Below are positions 1-5,538 of a stretch of DNA of 8,903 nt, in pieces; position 1 is the first letter of the stretch; every line of letters begins with the position of its first letter. Below the pieces are notes generated by a model. The model was not told where the DNA came from. It saw nothing but the letters and a program-made list of their open reading frames with translations, and made no database searches. This stretch comes from Nitrospirae bacterium GWC2_56_14. GTDB lineage: Bacteria > Nitrospirota > UBA9217. The position numbers and the translations under genes were made by a program. Location of the stretch: the NCBI GenBank assembly GCA_001803705.1, contig MHDY01000108.1, forward strand, positions 1 through 8,903. Reading direction: 5' to 3'.

Positions 1-3
1 TGT

Positions 4-127
4 CCTCTCTTCTCGTGTTACGGCTTTTCAAGCCGGACCTGCAAAGCAGCTGGTCCGAAGACAACAAAACAGGCCAGTGAAGCCGGCCTGTGAGGAAAAA
101 CTGCTTTGACCTATTTTCCCATGCAAA
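4..127 (-). promoter_or_regulatory. structured leader RNA of a left-going gene, possible attenuator or riboswitch
   Basis: Read on the minus strand from the predicted start near 127, this stretch holds three stem-loops: ACAGGCC/GGCCTGT (91-69), GGACC/GGTCC with an inner TGC/GCA (56-35), and CGGCTT/AAGCCG with a TTC loop in plus-strand terms (35-21). An early segment CAAAGCAG (108-101) is exactly complementary to CTGCTTTG (49-42) inside the second hairpin. That long-range pairing would compete with the hairpin and enclose the first one. The stretch ends in a GAAGAGAGG Shine-Dalgarno-like sequence (about 13-5), as expected just before a start codon beyond the edge. It matches no riboswitch class that I recognise. 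The regulatory reading is an inference. Confidence 0.4.
61..91 (-). terminator. terminator-like hairpin inside the left-going leader
   Basis: A 7-bp perfect stem ACAGGCC/GGCCTGT (69-75 with 85-91) with a 9-nt loop is followed on the minus strand by TTTTGTTGT. On the plus strand no T-run follows, so it can only work as an intrinsic terminator for leftward transcription. No minus-strand gene lies just upstream, so it is placed as an attenuator within the leader rather than as a gene-end terminator. Confidence 0.45.
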
Positions 128-133
128 CTATTC

Positions 134-162
134 TTGATATATCTTTAACAGATTCTTGTCAA
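134..162 (-). promoter_or_regulatory. sigma70-like promoter reading left, away from moaA
   Basis: On the minus strand a perfect -35 TTGACA (162-157) is followed after 17 bp by TATCAA (139-134), which matches the -10 consensus at four of six positions. A -10 of TATATC two bases earlier is also possible. Transcription would begin near 127 and run off the left edge, so the gene it serves is outside the window. It is back-to-back with the moaA promoter. The call rests on sequence match only. Confidence 0.5.
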
Positions 163-180
163 CTCTTTTCTTCTTCACAA

Positions 181-207
181 GTGGAAATGAGCATACCCCA
201 TTCCCAC
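181..207. repeat. inverted repeat between two divergent promoters, possible operator
   Basis: GTGGAAATG (181-189) and CATTCCCAC (199-207) form a 9-bp inverted repeat with one mismatch around a 9-bp spacer. It is centred near 194, 18 bp from the -35 of the left-going promoter and 12 bp from the -35 of the moaA promoter. That is a typical place for a dimeric regulator acting on both. It does not resemble the ModE palindrome. The regulator is unknown. Confidence 0.35.
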
Positions 208-219
208 CGTTCAATCCAC

Positions 220-248
220 TTGACCACTCACCCGACGGAGAATATAGT
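220..248 (+). promoter_or_regulatory. sigma70-like promoter of moaA
   Basis: TTGACC (220-225) and TATAGT (243-248) are separated by exactly 17 bp, and each matches the sigma70 consensus at five of six positions. Transcription would start near 255, leaving a leader of about 44 nt before the moaA ATG at 299. That is too short for a Moco riboswitch. Confidence 0.65.
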
Positions 249-298
249 GTCATGAATATAGTAGCGCCACGTGCCTGTCATCTCACAGAAAGTGTCCG

Positions 299-1279
299 AT
301 GCAGCTGATAGACCCCTTCGGGAGAAAAATAAACTACCTGCGCCTGTCCATTACGGACCGGTGCAACCTCCGGTGCCTCTACTGCATGCCGGCGGAAGGA
401 GTCGCCAAGCTGCGCCACGATGACGTGCTCAGCTATGAGCAGCTTCTGCAGGTGGCACGAGCTGCGGTCGCCATCGGTGTGGAAAAAATCCGGATTACCG
501 GGGGCGAGCCTCTTGCCAGAAAAGGAGTGCTTCCCTTCCTGGAACAGCTCGCGGAAATTCCGGGACTGCAACGCCTCGTCCTGACGACCAACGGCATACT
601 GCTGCCACCTGTTGCCCACGATCTGCGCCGCATCGGCATCGAAAGCCTGAATATCAGCCTTGACTCCCTCCGCTCCGAAACCTTTCACCGCATTACCCGA
701 GGCGGCGATCTCCAGCAGGTTCTTGCCGGCATTGCCGCCGCTGAGCAGGCCGGCTTTCCGTACGTCAAGATAAACGTGGTGGTCATGCGCGGGATCAACG
801 ATGATGAGGTCCCCGATTTTGCCGCCATGACTGTCGACAAGCCGTACAAGGTCCGTTTTATCGAATACATGCCGACGCTGAAACAGGGAAACTGGCAGGA
901 GATGTGCGTTCCGGGAGAGGAGCTGCTGTCGCGCCTTTCGGAACGATACGCGCTGGAACCTGCTCCGGCGGAGCCGATGGCGGGGCCGGCCTCTTACCGG
1001 CGCATCAAGGGAGCTGCCGGCATGGTCGGCATCATAACCCCCGTTTCCTGCCATTTCTGCCGCGAGTGCAACAGAATTCGGGTCACCTCTACGGGCGTCG
1101 CGAAAAGCTGCCTCTTTTCCCGCGACACTACCGACCTCAAATCGATCCTTCAAACCGGCGATCACGAAGCGCTTCAGGAAGCGCTTCGCAGGGTAGTCAC
1201 CGCAAAGCCAGACCGGCATCAGCTCGACGCTTCACATGAACCCGATCACCAGGTGCCCATGTCGCAAGTGGGCGGGTGA
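299..1279 (+). CDS. moaA: GTP 3',8-cyclase MoaA (molybdenum cofactor biosynthesis)
   Basis: Cytosolic radical SAM enzyme that carries out the first step of molybdenum cofactor synthesis. It converts GTP to (8S)-3',8-cyclo-7,8-dihydro-GTP, which MoaC turns into cyclic pyranopterin monophosphate. The 326 residues match the usual family length. The N-terminal radical SAM cluster motif is CNLRCLYC (Cys22, Cys26, Cys29), followed by the SAM-binding GGEP at 68-71. The C-terminal [4Fe-4S] cluster that binds GTP has Cys254-x2-Cys257-x13-Cys271, with the nearby NRIRVT arginines expected to contact GTP; an additional Cys251 precedes it. The protein ends in Gly-Gly, the conserved MoaA tail needed for activity. 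The start at 299 has only a weak ribosome site (AGAAAG), but the protein begins in the usual family register. A MOSC-domain gene follows after 18 bp and is probably co-transcribed. All catalytic residues appear intact. Confidence 0.97.
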   Translation: MQLIDPFGRKINYLRLSITDRCNLRCLYCMPAEGVAKLRHDDVLSYEQLLQVARAAVAIGVEKIRITGGEPLARKGVLPFLEQLAEIPGLQRLVLTTNGILLPPVAHDLRRIGIESLNISLDSLRSETFHRITRGGDLQQVLAGIAAAEQAGFPYVKINVVVMRGINDDEVPDFAAMTVDKPYKVRFIEYMPTLKQGNWQEMCVPGEELLSRLSERYALEPAPAEPMAGPASYRRIKGAAGMVGIITPVSCHFCRECNRIRVTSTGVAKSCLFSRDTTDLKSILQTGDHEALQEALRRVVTAKPDRHQLDASHEPDHQVPMSQVGG

Positions 1280-1297
1280 ACACCAGGAGATGTACCT

Positions 1298-1741
1298 ATG
1301 AATGCAAAGGTCGTATCTGTATCGATAAGTGAGCAGAAAGGGATGCGCAAAACGCCGGTAGCATCGGCGCTCCTCAAGCAGGAGCATGGATTGGTGGGCG
1401 ATGCCCACGCGGGAGACTGGCACCGCCAGGTCAGCCTGCTGGCGATGGAGAGCATCGAAAAAATGCAGCGCATGGGCCTGGATGTAAATCCGGGAGATTT
1501 TGCCGAGAACATCACGACCGAGGGAATAGACCTTATGACCTTGCCGGTGGGGAGCCGGCTGTCACTGGGAGAAGCGGAAGTCGAAATTACCCAGATCGGC
1601 AAAACGTGTCATACCCGCTGCGCCATTTACCAGCAGGCAGGGGACTGCGTGATGCCGAAGGAAGGTGTTTTTGCCCGGGTACTCCGGGAAGGGATCGTCA
1701 AGCCGGGCGACCGGGTGGATATCCTGCCTCTCCCATCCTGA
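1298..1741 (+). CDS. stand-alone MOSC-domain protein, molybdenum cofactor related
   Basis: Single-domain protein of 147 residues. MOSC domains are the C-terminal domain of Moco sulfurase and occur in YiiM, YuaD and the mitochondrial amidoxime-reducing enzymes, where they bind or deliver molybdenum cofactor or sulfur. Visible family features are GLVGDAHAG (31-39), WHRQVSLL (41-48), GDFAENITTEG (66-76), LPVGSRL (82-88) and GKTCHTRCAIY (101-111), with Cys104 the best candidate for the conserved MOSC cysteine and Cys108 and Cys117 close by. No MogA or MoaB domain is fused to it, as is seen in some relatives. The ATG at 1298 has a strong AGGAGA site (1285-1290), 7 nt upstream. Its place 18 bp after moaA supports a role in making, carrying or modifying Moco. 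The exact reaction cannot be told from sequence. Confidence 0.9.
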   Translation: MNAKVVSVSISEQKGMRKTPVASALLKQEHGLVGDAHAGDWHRQVSLLAMESIEKMQRMGLDVNPGDFAENITTEGIDLMTLPVGSRLSLGEAEVEITQIGKTCHTRCAIYQQAGDCVMPKEGVFARVLREGIVKPGDRVDILPLPS

Positions 1742-1772
1742 CCTCCCTCCTGGTGCTTCACTGCATACCCGT

Positions 1773-2645
1773 TTAACTCCCTTTTTCCAACTGAAGCCTT
1801 CCTGCCAGATCATCTATGAACTGCCGCGCTGTCCTTCCATTACGCCGGCCGCCATTGTACATCGACCAGAGGAATGCTTGATGGGAGAGCGTTTCCGAGT
1901 CGACCTGAAGATTCATGGTCACTGCATAGTGGCGGACGATCCGCAGAAACTCCTCCTGGTTGAAGATCCCGAACCCGATGGTTATCCCGAATCGCTCCGA
2001 CAGGGCGAGCTTCTCGGACACCGCCTCCTCGGGATGGATTTCGTCCCCCCCTACGTTGTCCGTCATCCGCTCCGGCATCAGGTGGCGGCGATTGGACGTG
2101 GCATAAAAGAGGATGTTGTCAGGCCGGCGTTCGAGTCCACCTTCGAGGAGGGTCTTGAGCGCCCGGTATTCGGTTTCTCCTTCCGAAAAGGTCAGGTCAT
2201 CGCAATAGATGATGAACCGGAACGGCAGCGGCCGCAGCAGGGCTACGATGTCGGGAAGGCACAGCAGGTCCCAGCGCTGCACCTCCACCATCCGCAGCCC
2301 TTTCGGGCAGAACTCGGCCAGCAGCCCTTTGATGCATGACGACTTCCCGTTCCCGCGCTCCCCCCAGAGAAGAACATTGTTTGCCGGGAGCCCGGCGGCA
2401 AACTGTGCCGTGTTTCTCCGCAATACCTCCTTCTGGTAGTCAATCCCAACCAGATCTTCCATGTTCACGAGATCCGGGTCCATGATAGGAGCGAGTTGCC
2501 CCCCCGCCGCTCCCTTGACCCAGCGGATTGCCCAACACGCAGCAACCAGTTCCGGTGTTGCAGCCGCAGGCTCCTCATCCCGCTTCATAAGAAAGTCGGC
2601 CAGCTCTTCAAGTTTCTGCACACAGCGTGCGATGTTTCCGTCCAT
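1773..2645 (-). CDS. AAA+-type ATP-binding protein, DUF815 family
   Basis: P-loop ATPase of 290 residues, a typical length for the DUF815 family, whose members have no settled function. Walker A is GERGNGKS (95-102), Walker B is IIYCDDL (145-151, acidic pair 149-150), a sensor-1-like ATSNRRHL lies at 182-189, and LSERFG (215-220) carries a conserved arginine. The segment RNGRTARQF near the C-terminus is in the sensor-2 region. The N-terminal 60 residues are helical and fit none of these motifs. The reading frame is open further upstream into the preceding gene, but ATG 2645 is chosen because GGAGA (2655-2651) sits 5-6 nt before it and the start falls 23 bp after the upstream stop. It is the last gene of a three-gene operon. 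No terminator is visible in the 31 bp that separate it from the convergent MOSC gene, so the two transcripts may overlap. Confidence 0.88.
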   Translation of the reverse strand: MDGNIARCVQKLEELADFLMKRDEEPAAATPELVAACWAIRWVKGAAGGQLAPIMDPDLVNMEDLVGIDYQKEVLRRNTAQFAAGLPANNVLLWGERGNGKSSCIKGLLAEFCPKGLRMVEVQRWDLLCLPDIVALLRPLPFRFIIYCDDLTFSEGETEYRALKTLLEGGLERRPDNILFYATSNRRHLMPERMTDNVGGDEIHPEEAVSEKLALSERFGITIGFGIFNQEEFLRIVRHYAVTMNLQVDSETLSHQAFLWSMYNGGRRNGRTARQFIDDLAGRLQLEKGS

Positions 2646-2668
2646 ATCTTTCTCCAGTGGGACAATAC

Positions 2669-3526
2669 TCACCTTTCCGCTTCCCGGAGCGGCCCATTTT
2701 TCCGGGGCGGCACCATCGCCTCGCACGGAACCCTCGTCTGACAGAGGCCACAACCGGCCTGGGCGACGCCGTAGAGACCGCCGACAGCTTCCGGTACCGC
2801 CCCGTAGACGTAGTCGCGGCATTTTTCCTTGTCATGGCCGTCGAATGTGATCGCACCGACGGGACAGCGGCCGACGCAAAGGCCGCAGGTCCGCTCGCGG
2901 TACCAGAGACAGTGCTGCCGATGGTCGCCGGGGAGCCGCGGTGTCGGAATCAGGGGCAGGTCGGTTATCACGCTGCCGATCCGGTGGGCGATTCCCCGTT
3001 CGGTTATGAGGCCGTCATTGAGGCTGAAGGTGCCAAGCCCGGCGGCATAGGCGGCATGGCGCTCCGACCAGTTGGAAGCTATACCCTTCTCTGGATCGAC
3101 GAGCTGCTGCCACCCCGCTGCCAGTTGCGGCGCCACTGCCCGATGCCCCCTTGCCAGGAGCCATTCAACCACGTGGCGGCGCAGGGCAGTGTTGCAGACC
3201 TCGCCACGGTCGCGGGTGACTGCCCACTCCCGCGACGGGAACCGCTTCTCCTGACGGTTGCTTTCCCGGGTTGTGCGGCTGATGGGGAGGACCCAGCAGA
3301 TGACGGTAGAGGCCTGGGTCTCTGCGCCATAGGTGCCAGCGAGTACCTCTTCAGGCGTCTGATGGAACTCGCCTATTATGGCTTTGTAGGAACGAAACAG
3401 AGGGTCGGAGGCTGCGGCGAAGCCGACCAACGGAGCGGCGAAAAATGGGGTTTCGCCGTCGGGGAACCGGTTTGCAGGAGAGGCGGCAACGAACGCTTCG
3501 ATCATGCCGCGGATTGCATCTTCCAC
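2669..3526 (-). CDS. epoxyqueuosine reductase-like protein with two [4Fe-4S] sites
   Basis: Predicted cytosolic iron-sulfur oxidoreductase of 285 residues. The segment ERHAAYAAGLGTFSLNDG (155-172) and the later RIGSVITD (182-189) resemble the QueG and reductive-dehalogenase type of fold. Eight cysteines can form two clusters: Cys206-x7-Cys214-x2-Cys217-x3-Cys221-Pro, and Cys236 with Cys259-x2-Cys262-x5-Cys268. It is shorter than genuine QueG (typically 340-380 residues) and lacks its C-terminal HEAT-like region, so it is unlikely to be the tRNA-modifying enzyme itself. Substrate, and whether cobalamin binds, are unknown. The start is GTG: an in-frame TGA lies immediately upstream (3529-3527) and a GGAGGG site precedes it, so no longer form is possible. 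Met8 is the only nearby alternative. It lies 40 bp after the flavin reductase gene and 23 bp before the ATPase, so the three are probably co-transcribed. Confidence 0.82.
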   Translation of the reverse strand: MEDAIRGMIEAFVAASPANRFPDGETPFFAAPLVGFAAASDPLFRSYKAIIGEFHQTPEEVLAGTYGAETQASTVICWVLPISRTTRESNRQEKRFPSREWAVTRDRGEVCNTALRRHVVEWLLARGHRAVAPQLAAGWQQLVDPEKGIASNWSERHAAYAAGLGTFSLNDGLITERGIAHRIGSVITDLPLIPTPRLPGDHRQHCLWYRERTCGLCVGRCPVGAITFDGHDKEKCRDYVYGAVPEAVGGLYGVAQAGCGLCQTRVPCEAMVPPRKNGPLREAER

Positions 3527-3530
3527 TCAT

Positions 3531-3538
3531 CCCTCCTT
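3531..3538 (-). promoter_or_regulatory. ribosome binding site fixing a GTG start
   Basis: AAGGAGGG on the minus strand sits about 5 nt before GTG 3526. An ATG also begins at 3530, but it is in another frame that gives no family-like protein. An in-frame TGA directly before the GTG excludes an upstream start. This site therefore decides the start of the iron-sulfur protein gene. Confidence 0.7.
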
Positions 3539-3566
3539 CTTCTCACGTAAAAAACTGAGCACAATC

Positions 3567-4148
3567 CTACTGCCCGGCAGCAGGAACCATATCGTGTGCC
3601 GCTTCCTCCGCCTGAAGCAGTACCTGCTCCGGAACAGCGTCGATAGTGCCGGGGCCGATGCCGCACGCCCGGATCAGCCGCGTCTCCACAAAGCCCATCC
3701 AGCGCATAAACGTGTCATACCGGGGGAAAATGTCGGCAAAGAGCGCCTGGTCCGGATGCCCCTGCGTAAGGACAAAAACCAGTTTCTTCGGTTCCAAGCG
3801 GCTGGGCTGGGGGTTGGTTATGTAATCGGGCTTGAGGTAGGAATAGCTGCGGTCGATAAACCCTTTCAACTGCGCAGTGACATCCCCGTAATACACGGGA
3901 GAAGCCATGAGGACAAGATCCGCCTCCTTGACGGCAGCAAGGACCGGAGCCAGGTCATCATCCAGCACGCATCGGTCGAGGGTTTTCTTGCAGGCGTAGC
4001 ACCCCTGGCAGCCTCGGTATGAAAGCCGGTTCAGTTCGAAGGTTTCCACCGCCGCCCCACGACCGGCGGCAGCATCCGTGAAATGTCTTGCTATGGCAGT
4101 ACTGTTCCCTTTGGAACGGGGACTCCCGAGAATGGTCACTATCCTCAT
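3567..4148 (-). CDS. NAD(P)H-dependent FMN reductase / iron-sulfur flavoprotein-like
   Basis: Flavodoxin-fold oxidoreductase of 193 residues, probably cytosolic, that should bind FMN and move electrons from NAD(P)H or ferredoxin to an unknown acceptor. The N-terminal beta strand MRIVTILGSPRSKGNS carries the phosphate-binding loop GSPRSKGNS (8-16), and SPVYYGDV (83-90) is the second flavin loop. Between them lies Cys47-x2-Cys50-x2-Cys53-x6-Cys60, which fits the compact CX2CX2CX4-7C motif that holds the [4Fe-4S] cluster in archaeal iron-sulfur flavoproteins. The frame is open 11 codons further, but ATG 4148 is preferred because GAGGAGG lies a few bases before it and the family begins there. First gene of the operon with the two-cluster iron-sulfur protein (40 bp downstream) and the ATPase. 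A promoter candidate is at 4203-4232. Confidence 0.87.
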   Translation of the reverse strand: MRIVTILGSPRSKGNSTAIARHFTDAAAGRGAAVETFELNRLSYRGCQGCYACKKTLDRCVLDDDLAPVLAAVKEADLVLMASPVYYGDVTAQLKGFIDRSYSYLKPDYITNPQPSRLEPKKLVFVLTQGHPDQALFADIFPRYDTFMRWMGFVETRLIRACGIGPGTIDAVPEQVLLQAEEAAHDMVPAAGQ

Positions 4149-4202
4149 CTGCTCCTCCTCTTGGTATGTATGAACACCCATTCCTTCCGTTGAATATCAA
4201 AG

Positions 4203-4232
4203 GTGATAAGCCCCCTCGCCTCCCGGTGTCAA
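4203..4232 (-). promoter_or_regulatory. sigma70-like promoter of the redox/ATPase operon
   Basis: Minus-strand TTGACA (4232-4227) is a perfect -35. After 18 bp comes TATCAC (4208-4203), with four of six -10 matches. Transcription would start near 4196, giving about 48 nt of leader before ATG 4148. Confidence 0.45.
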
Positions 4233-4305
4233 GCACTAAATGGGCGCGCCTGGAAGCAAAAGATTAGTGGAGGAGACTGTTTGCACTGAGGAGGGATCAG
4301 AGTGG

Positions 4306-4328
4306 CGGGAGCGGCAGAGCCGCTCCCG
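4306..4328 (-). terminator. perfect 10-bp hairpin after the helix-hairpin-helix gene
   Basis: CGGGAGCGGC (4306-4315) and GCCGCTCCCG (4319-4328) pair perfectly around a 3-nt loop, 30 bp past the stop codon of the helix-hairpin-helix gene. Neither strand shows a T-run after the stem, so it is not a classical intrinsic terminator. It could be a U-tract-independent terminator, a transcript-end stabiliser or a protein site. It lies between that gene and the promoter of the redox operon, where a terminator would be expected. Confidence 0.5.
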
Positions 4329-4358
4329 TCTGAAACATGGAAGGGAGATACGGCAGGA

Positions 4359-4682
4359 TTATTTCTTCGCCTTCTTTGCGATGATCTTATCCTTGATCTG
4401 GTCATATACATCGGTAGAGACAATGTCTTTTGTTTTCAACTCGTTCTTCTTTTTGTAGGGACGTCCGGCAATGATCTTCTTGGCATTAGCGTCCCCTATT
4501 CCCGGGACCGCCTTCAATTCGGCTTCAGTCGCCGTGTTGATATCGAGCAGCTGCGTCTTTGCCGACGCTGTCGCCGGTTTGGTCGAATCATTCGCAGCCT
4601 TCTTTTCAGCGGCGAACGAGAGGGTTGCGACCAGCACCATCATGATGAACAGCGTGGTCGTGGTGAAGAAACTCTTTTTCAT
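4359..4682 (-). CDS. secreted ComEA-like helix-hairpin-helix protein
   Basis: Small exported protein of 107 residues. Residues 1-24 form a signal peptide: Lys2-Lys3, a hydrophobic core and a probable signal peptidase I site after SFA. A Lys/Ala/Thr-rich linker (25-43) leads to one helix-hairpin-helix domain with the ComEA signature LDINTAT (46-52) and PGIGDANAKKII (60-71), then a second helical part ending in a lysine-rich tail. ComEA proteins bind double-stranded DNA non-specifically in the periplasm during uptake. This one has no lasting membrane anchor after cleavage, as in the short Gram-negative forms. ATG 4682 is chosen over the 22-codon longer frame because AGGAGG lies 7 nt before it and the signal peptide begins there. 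No other competence gene is nearby, so a role in uptake is an inference; periplasmic DNA binding is the safer statement. Confidence 0.88.
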   Translation of the reverse strand: MKKSFFTTTTLFIMMVLVATLSFAAEKKAANDSTKPATASAKTQLLDINTATEAELKAVPGIGDANAKKIIAGRPYKKKNELKTKDIVSTDVYDQIKDKIIAKKAKK

Positions 4683-4719
4683 TGCAATTCCTCCTGTTAT
4701 TAAATTAAAAACATAACAG

Positions 4720-4748
4720 TAAATATCTCTAATACAATAAAAAGTCAA
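4720..4748 (-). promoter_or_regulatory. promoter candidate of the helix-hairpin-helix gene
   Basis: Minus-strand TTGACT (4748-4743) is followed after 17 bp by TATTTA (4725-4720), a weak -10. The surrounding 4683-4810 is much richer in A and T than the rest of the window, as expected for a promoter region. The start would fall near 4712, leaving about 30 nt before ATG 4682. Confidence 0.4.
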
Positions 4749-4913
4749 CGATATTTTCCCCGCTACGGCACAAAGACAATTTACGCAATATTAAATAGTT
4801 ACAATAGTACTGCAGTAGCGTTATCAACCAATCCCATACCGACAGAGCGGATTTGGCCTCCATTAATTTTAATCTGTGGCGATCTGAAAACCGACGAAGA
4901 ACTGGCTATGATG
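4749..4913. other. gene-free AT-rich spacer
   Basis: This is most of the roughly 300-bp gap between the helix-hairpin-helix promoter and the end of the surface operon (the rest is the terminator at 4914-4949 and 107 bp of trailing sequence up to 5056). It holds a 10-bp palindrome TACTGCAGTA (4808-4817) and AT-rich stretches that could serve as an upstream promoter element. No credible coding region or RNA gene was seen. Confidence 0.5.
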
Positions 4914-4949
4914 AAAAAAAGAGCACCCCGCTCAAGCCGCAGGATGCTC
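4914..4949 (-). terminator. rho-independent terminator of the surface-protein operon
   Basis: On the minus strand GAGCATCCTGC (4949-4939) pairs with GCGGGGTGCTC (4931-4921) over 11 bp including two G-U pairs, with a 7-nt loop, directly followed by seven T (4920-4914). This is the clearest terminator in the window. It lies 107 bp past the stop of the thioredoxin-fold gene and ends transcription coming from the giant repeat-protein gene. Confidence 0.85.
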
Positions 4950-5056
4950 CGTCGTCAACCACAGTAAAAATCAGCCATATCGTTGTTACAGAGCCACCAT
5001 CAAAATTCCAGGAACTGCCCCCCTCAAAAAGCTCTTGTCCAGCGAGAGGCCAACGA

Positions 5057-5536
5057 TTATCGGGATATCCATCCCCGGAGGGTTTTTCCCATCTCTTCCT
5101 CATCACGAAGCCCGACAACCCTCCAGGCGACCGAGCCACTGCGAATGCCCAGGATTACAGGTGTCGCCTGCAGTTTCAAACCCTTTGTAATCTGCTCATC
5201 TGGGTCTGGGTACCATTCGACCTTGAGTGTCTGATGCCGCTGGGCAATGGTGGCGACAACAGCGCTATCGCCGTTTCCTACAATTATCGCCACCCTATCT
5301 GCCGAAAGCTCCGGTACAGATTCCAGAAAACCAATAAGCCGCTCTCCCGCCGGATTCCCCTTCGTTACGAGAATCAGCAACATCTTTTTCTCCACCCCAA
5401 ACTGATCGGCAGAGACAGCCGTACCGGTAATGGAAGTGAGTTGAACCACGGGCAGGGTCGGTGCCATGGGGGGCCCGGCAGCCGCAACTACTGCCGGGAC
5501 GATCAGCATCAACAAGGCTATGACAAATTTATTCAT
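5057..5536 (-). CDS. exported thioredoxin-fold protein without cysteines
   Basis: Small protein of 159 residues with a signal peptide at 1-20 (Lys3, hydrophobic core, AAA before Gly21), so probably periplasmic or surface-located. The mature part reads like a TlpA/thioredoxin fold: a short N-terminal extension, strand MLLILVT (52-58), helix, strand RVAIIVG (81-87), helix, WYPDPDEQITKGL (108-120), then the cis-proline segment ATPVILGI (124-131) with Pro126 and a final strand pair. Where TlpA-like proteins carry CxxC, this has KGNPAGE (59-65), and the whole protein has no cysteine. It therefore cannot be a thiol-disulfide enzyme and more likely has a structural or chaperone role. ATG 5536 has AGGAGT just before it, inside the end of the upstream gene. 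Only 2 bp separate it from the stop of the giant repeat protein, so the two are translated from one message. The fold assignment is moderately sure; the function is unknown. Confidence 0.75.
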   Translation of the reverse strand: MNKFVIALLMLIVPAVVAAAGPPMAPTLPVVQLTSITGTAVSADQFGVEKKMLLILVTKGNPAGERLIGFLESVPELSADRVAIIVGNGDSAVVATIAQRHQTLKVEWYPDPDEQITKGLKLQATPVILGIRSGSVAWRVVGLRDEEEMGKTLRGWISR

Positions 5537-5538
5537 AA

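Noticed and set aside
255..298. Moco riboswitch before moaA
   Set aside because: The predicted 5' leader is only about 44 nt and shows no multi-stem fold; the hairpins at 21-91 lie upstream of the moaA promoter.
278..1219. Long minus-strand open frame of 313 codons opposite moaA
   Set aside because: It has no family-like sequence, no ribosome site and an Arg-rich composition typical of the antisense of a GC-rich gene. moaA on the other strand is certain.
1665..2339. Plus-strand open frame of 224 codons overlapping the MOSC gene end and the ATPase
   Set aside because: It lies antisense to the ATPase with clear Walker motifs, has low-complexity Arg/Pro/Gln content and no ribosome site.
2627..3550. 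Plus-strand open frame of 307 codons opposite the iron-sulfur protein
   Set aside because: It is antisense to eight conserved cluster cysteines and recognisable family motifs; the plus-strand translation has no pattern.
4842..4972. Possible remnant of a plus-strand gene reading GDLKTDEELAMMKKR
   Set aside because: The run is too short, has no start or ribosome site, and overlaps the terminator whose A/T and stem sequences explain part of it. No family recognised.
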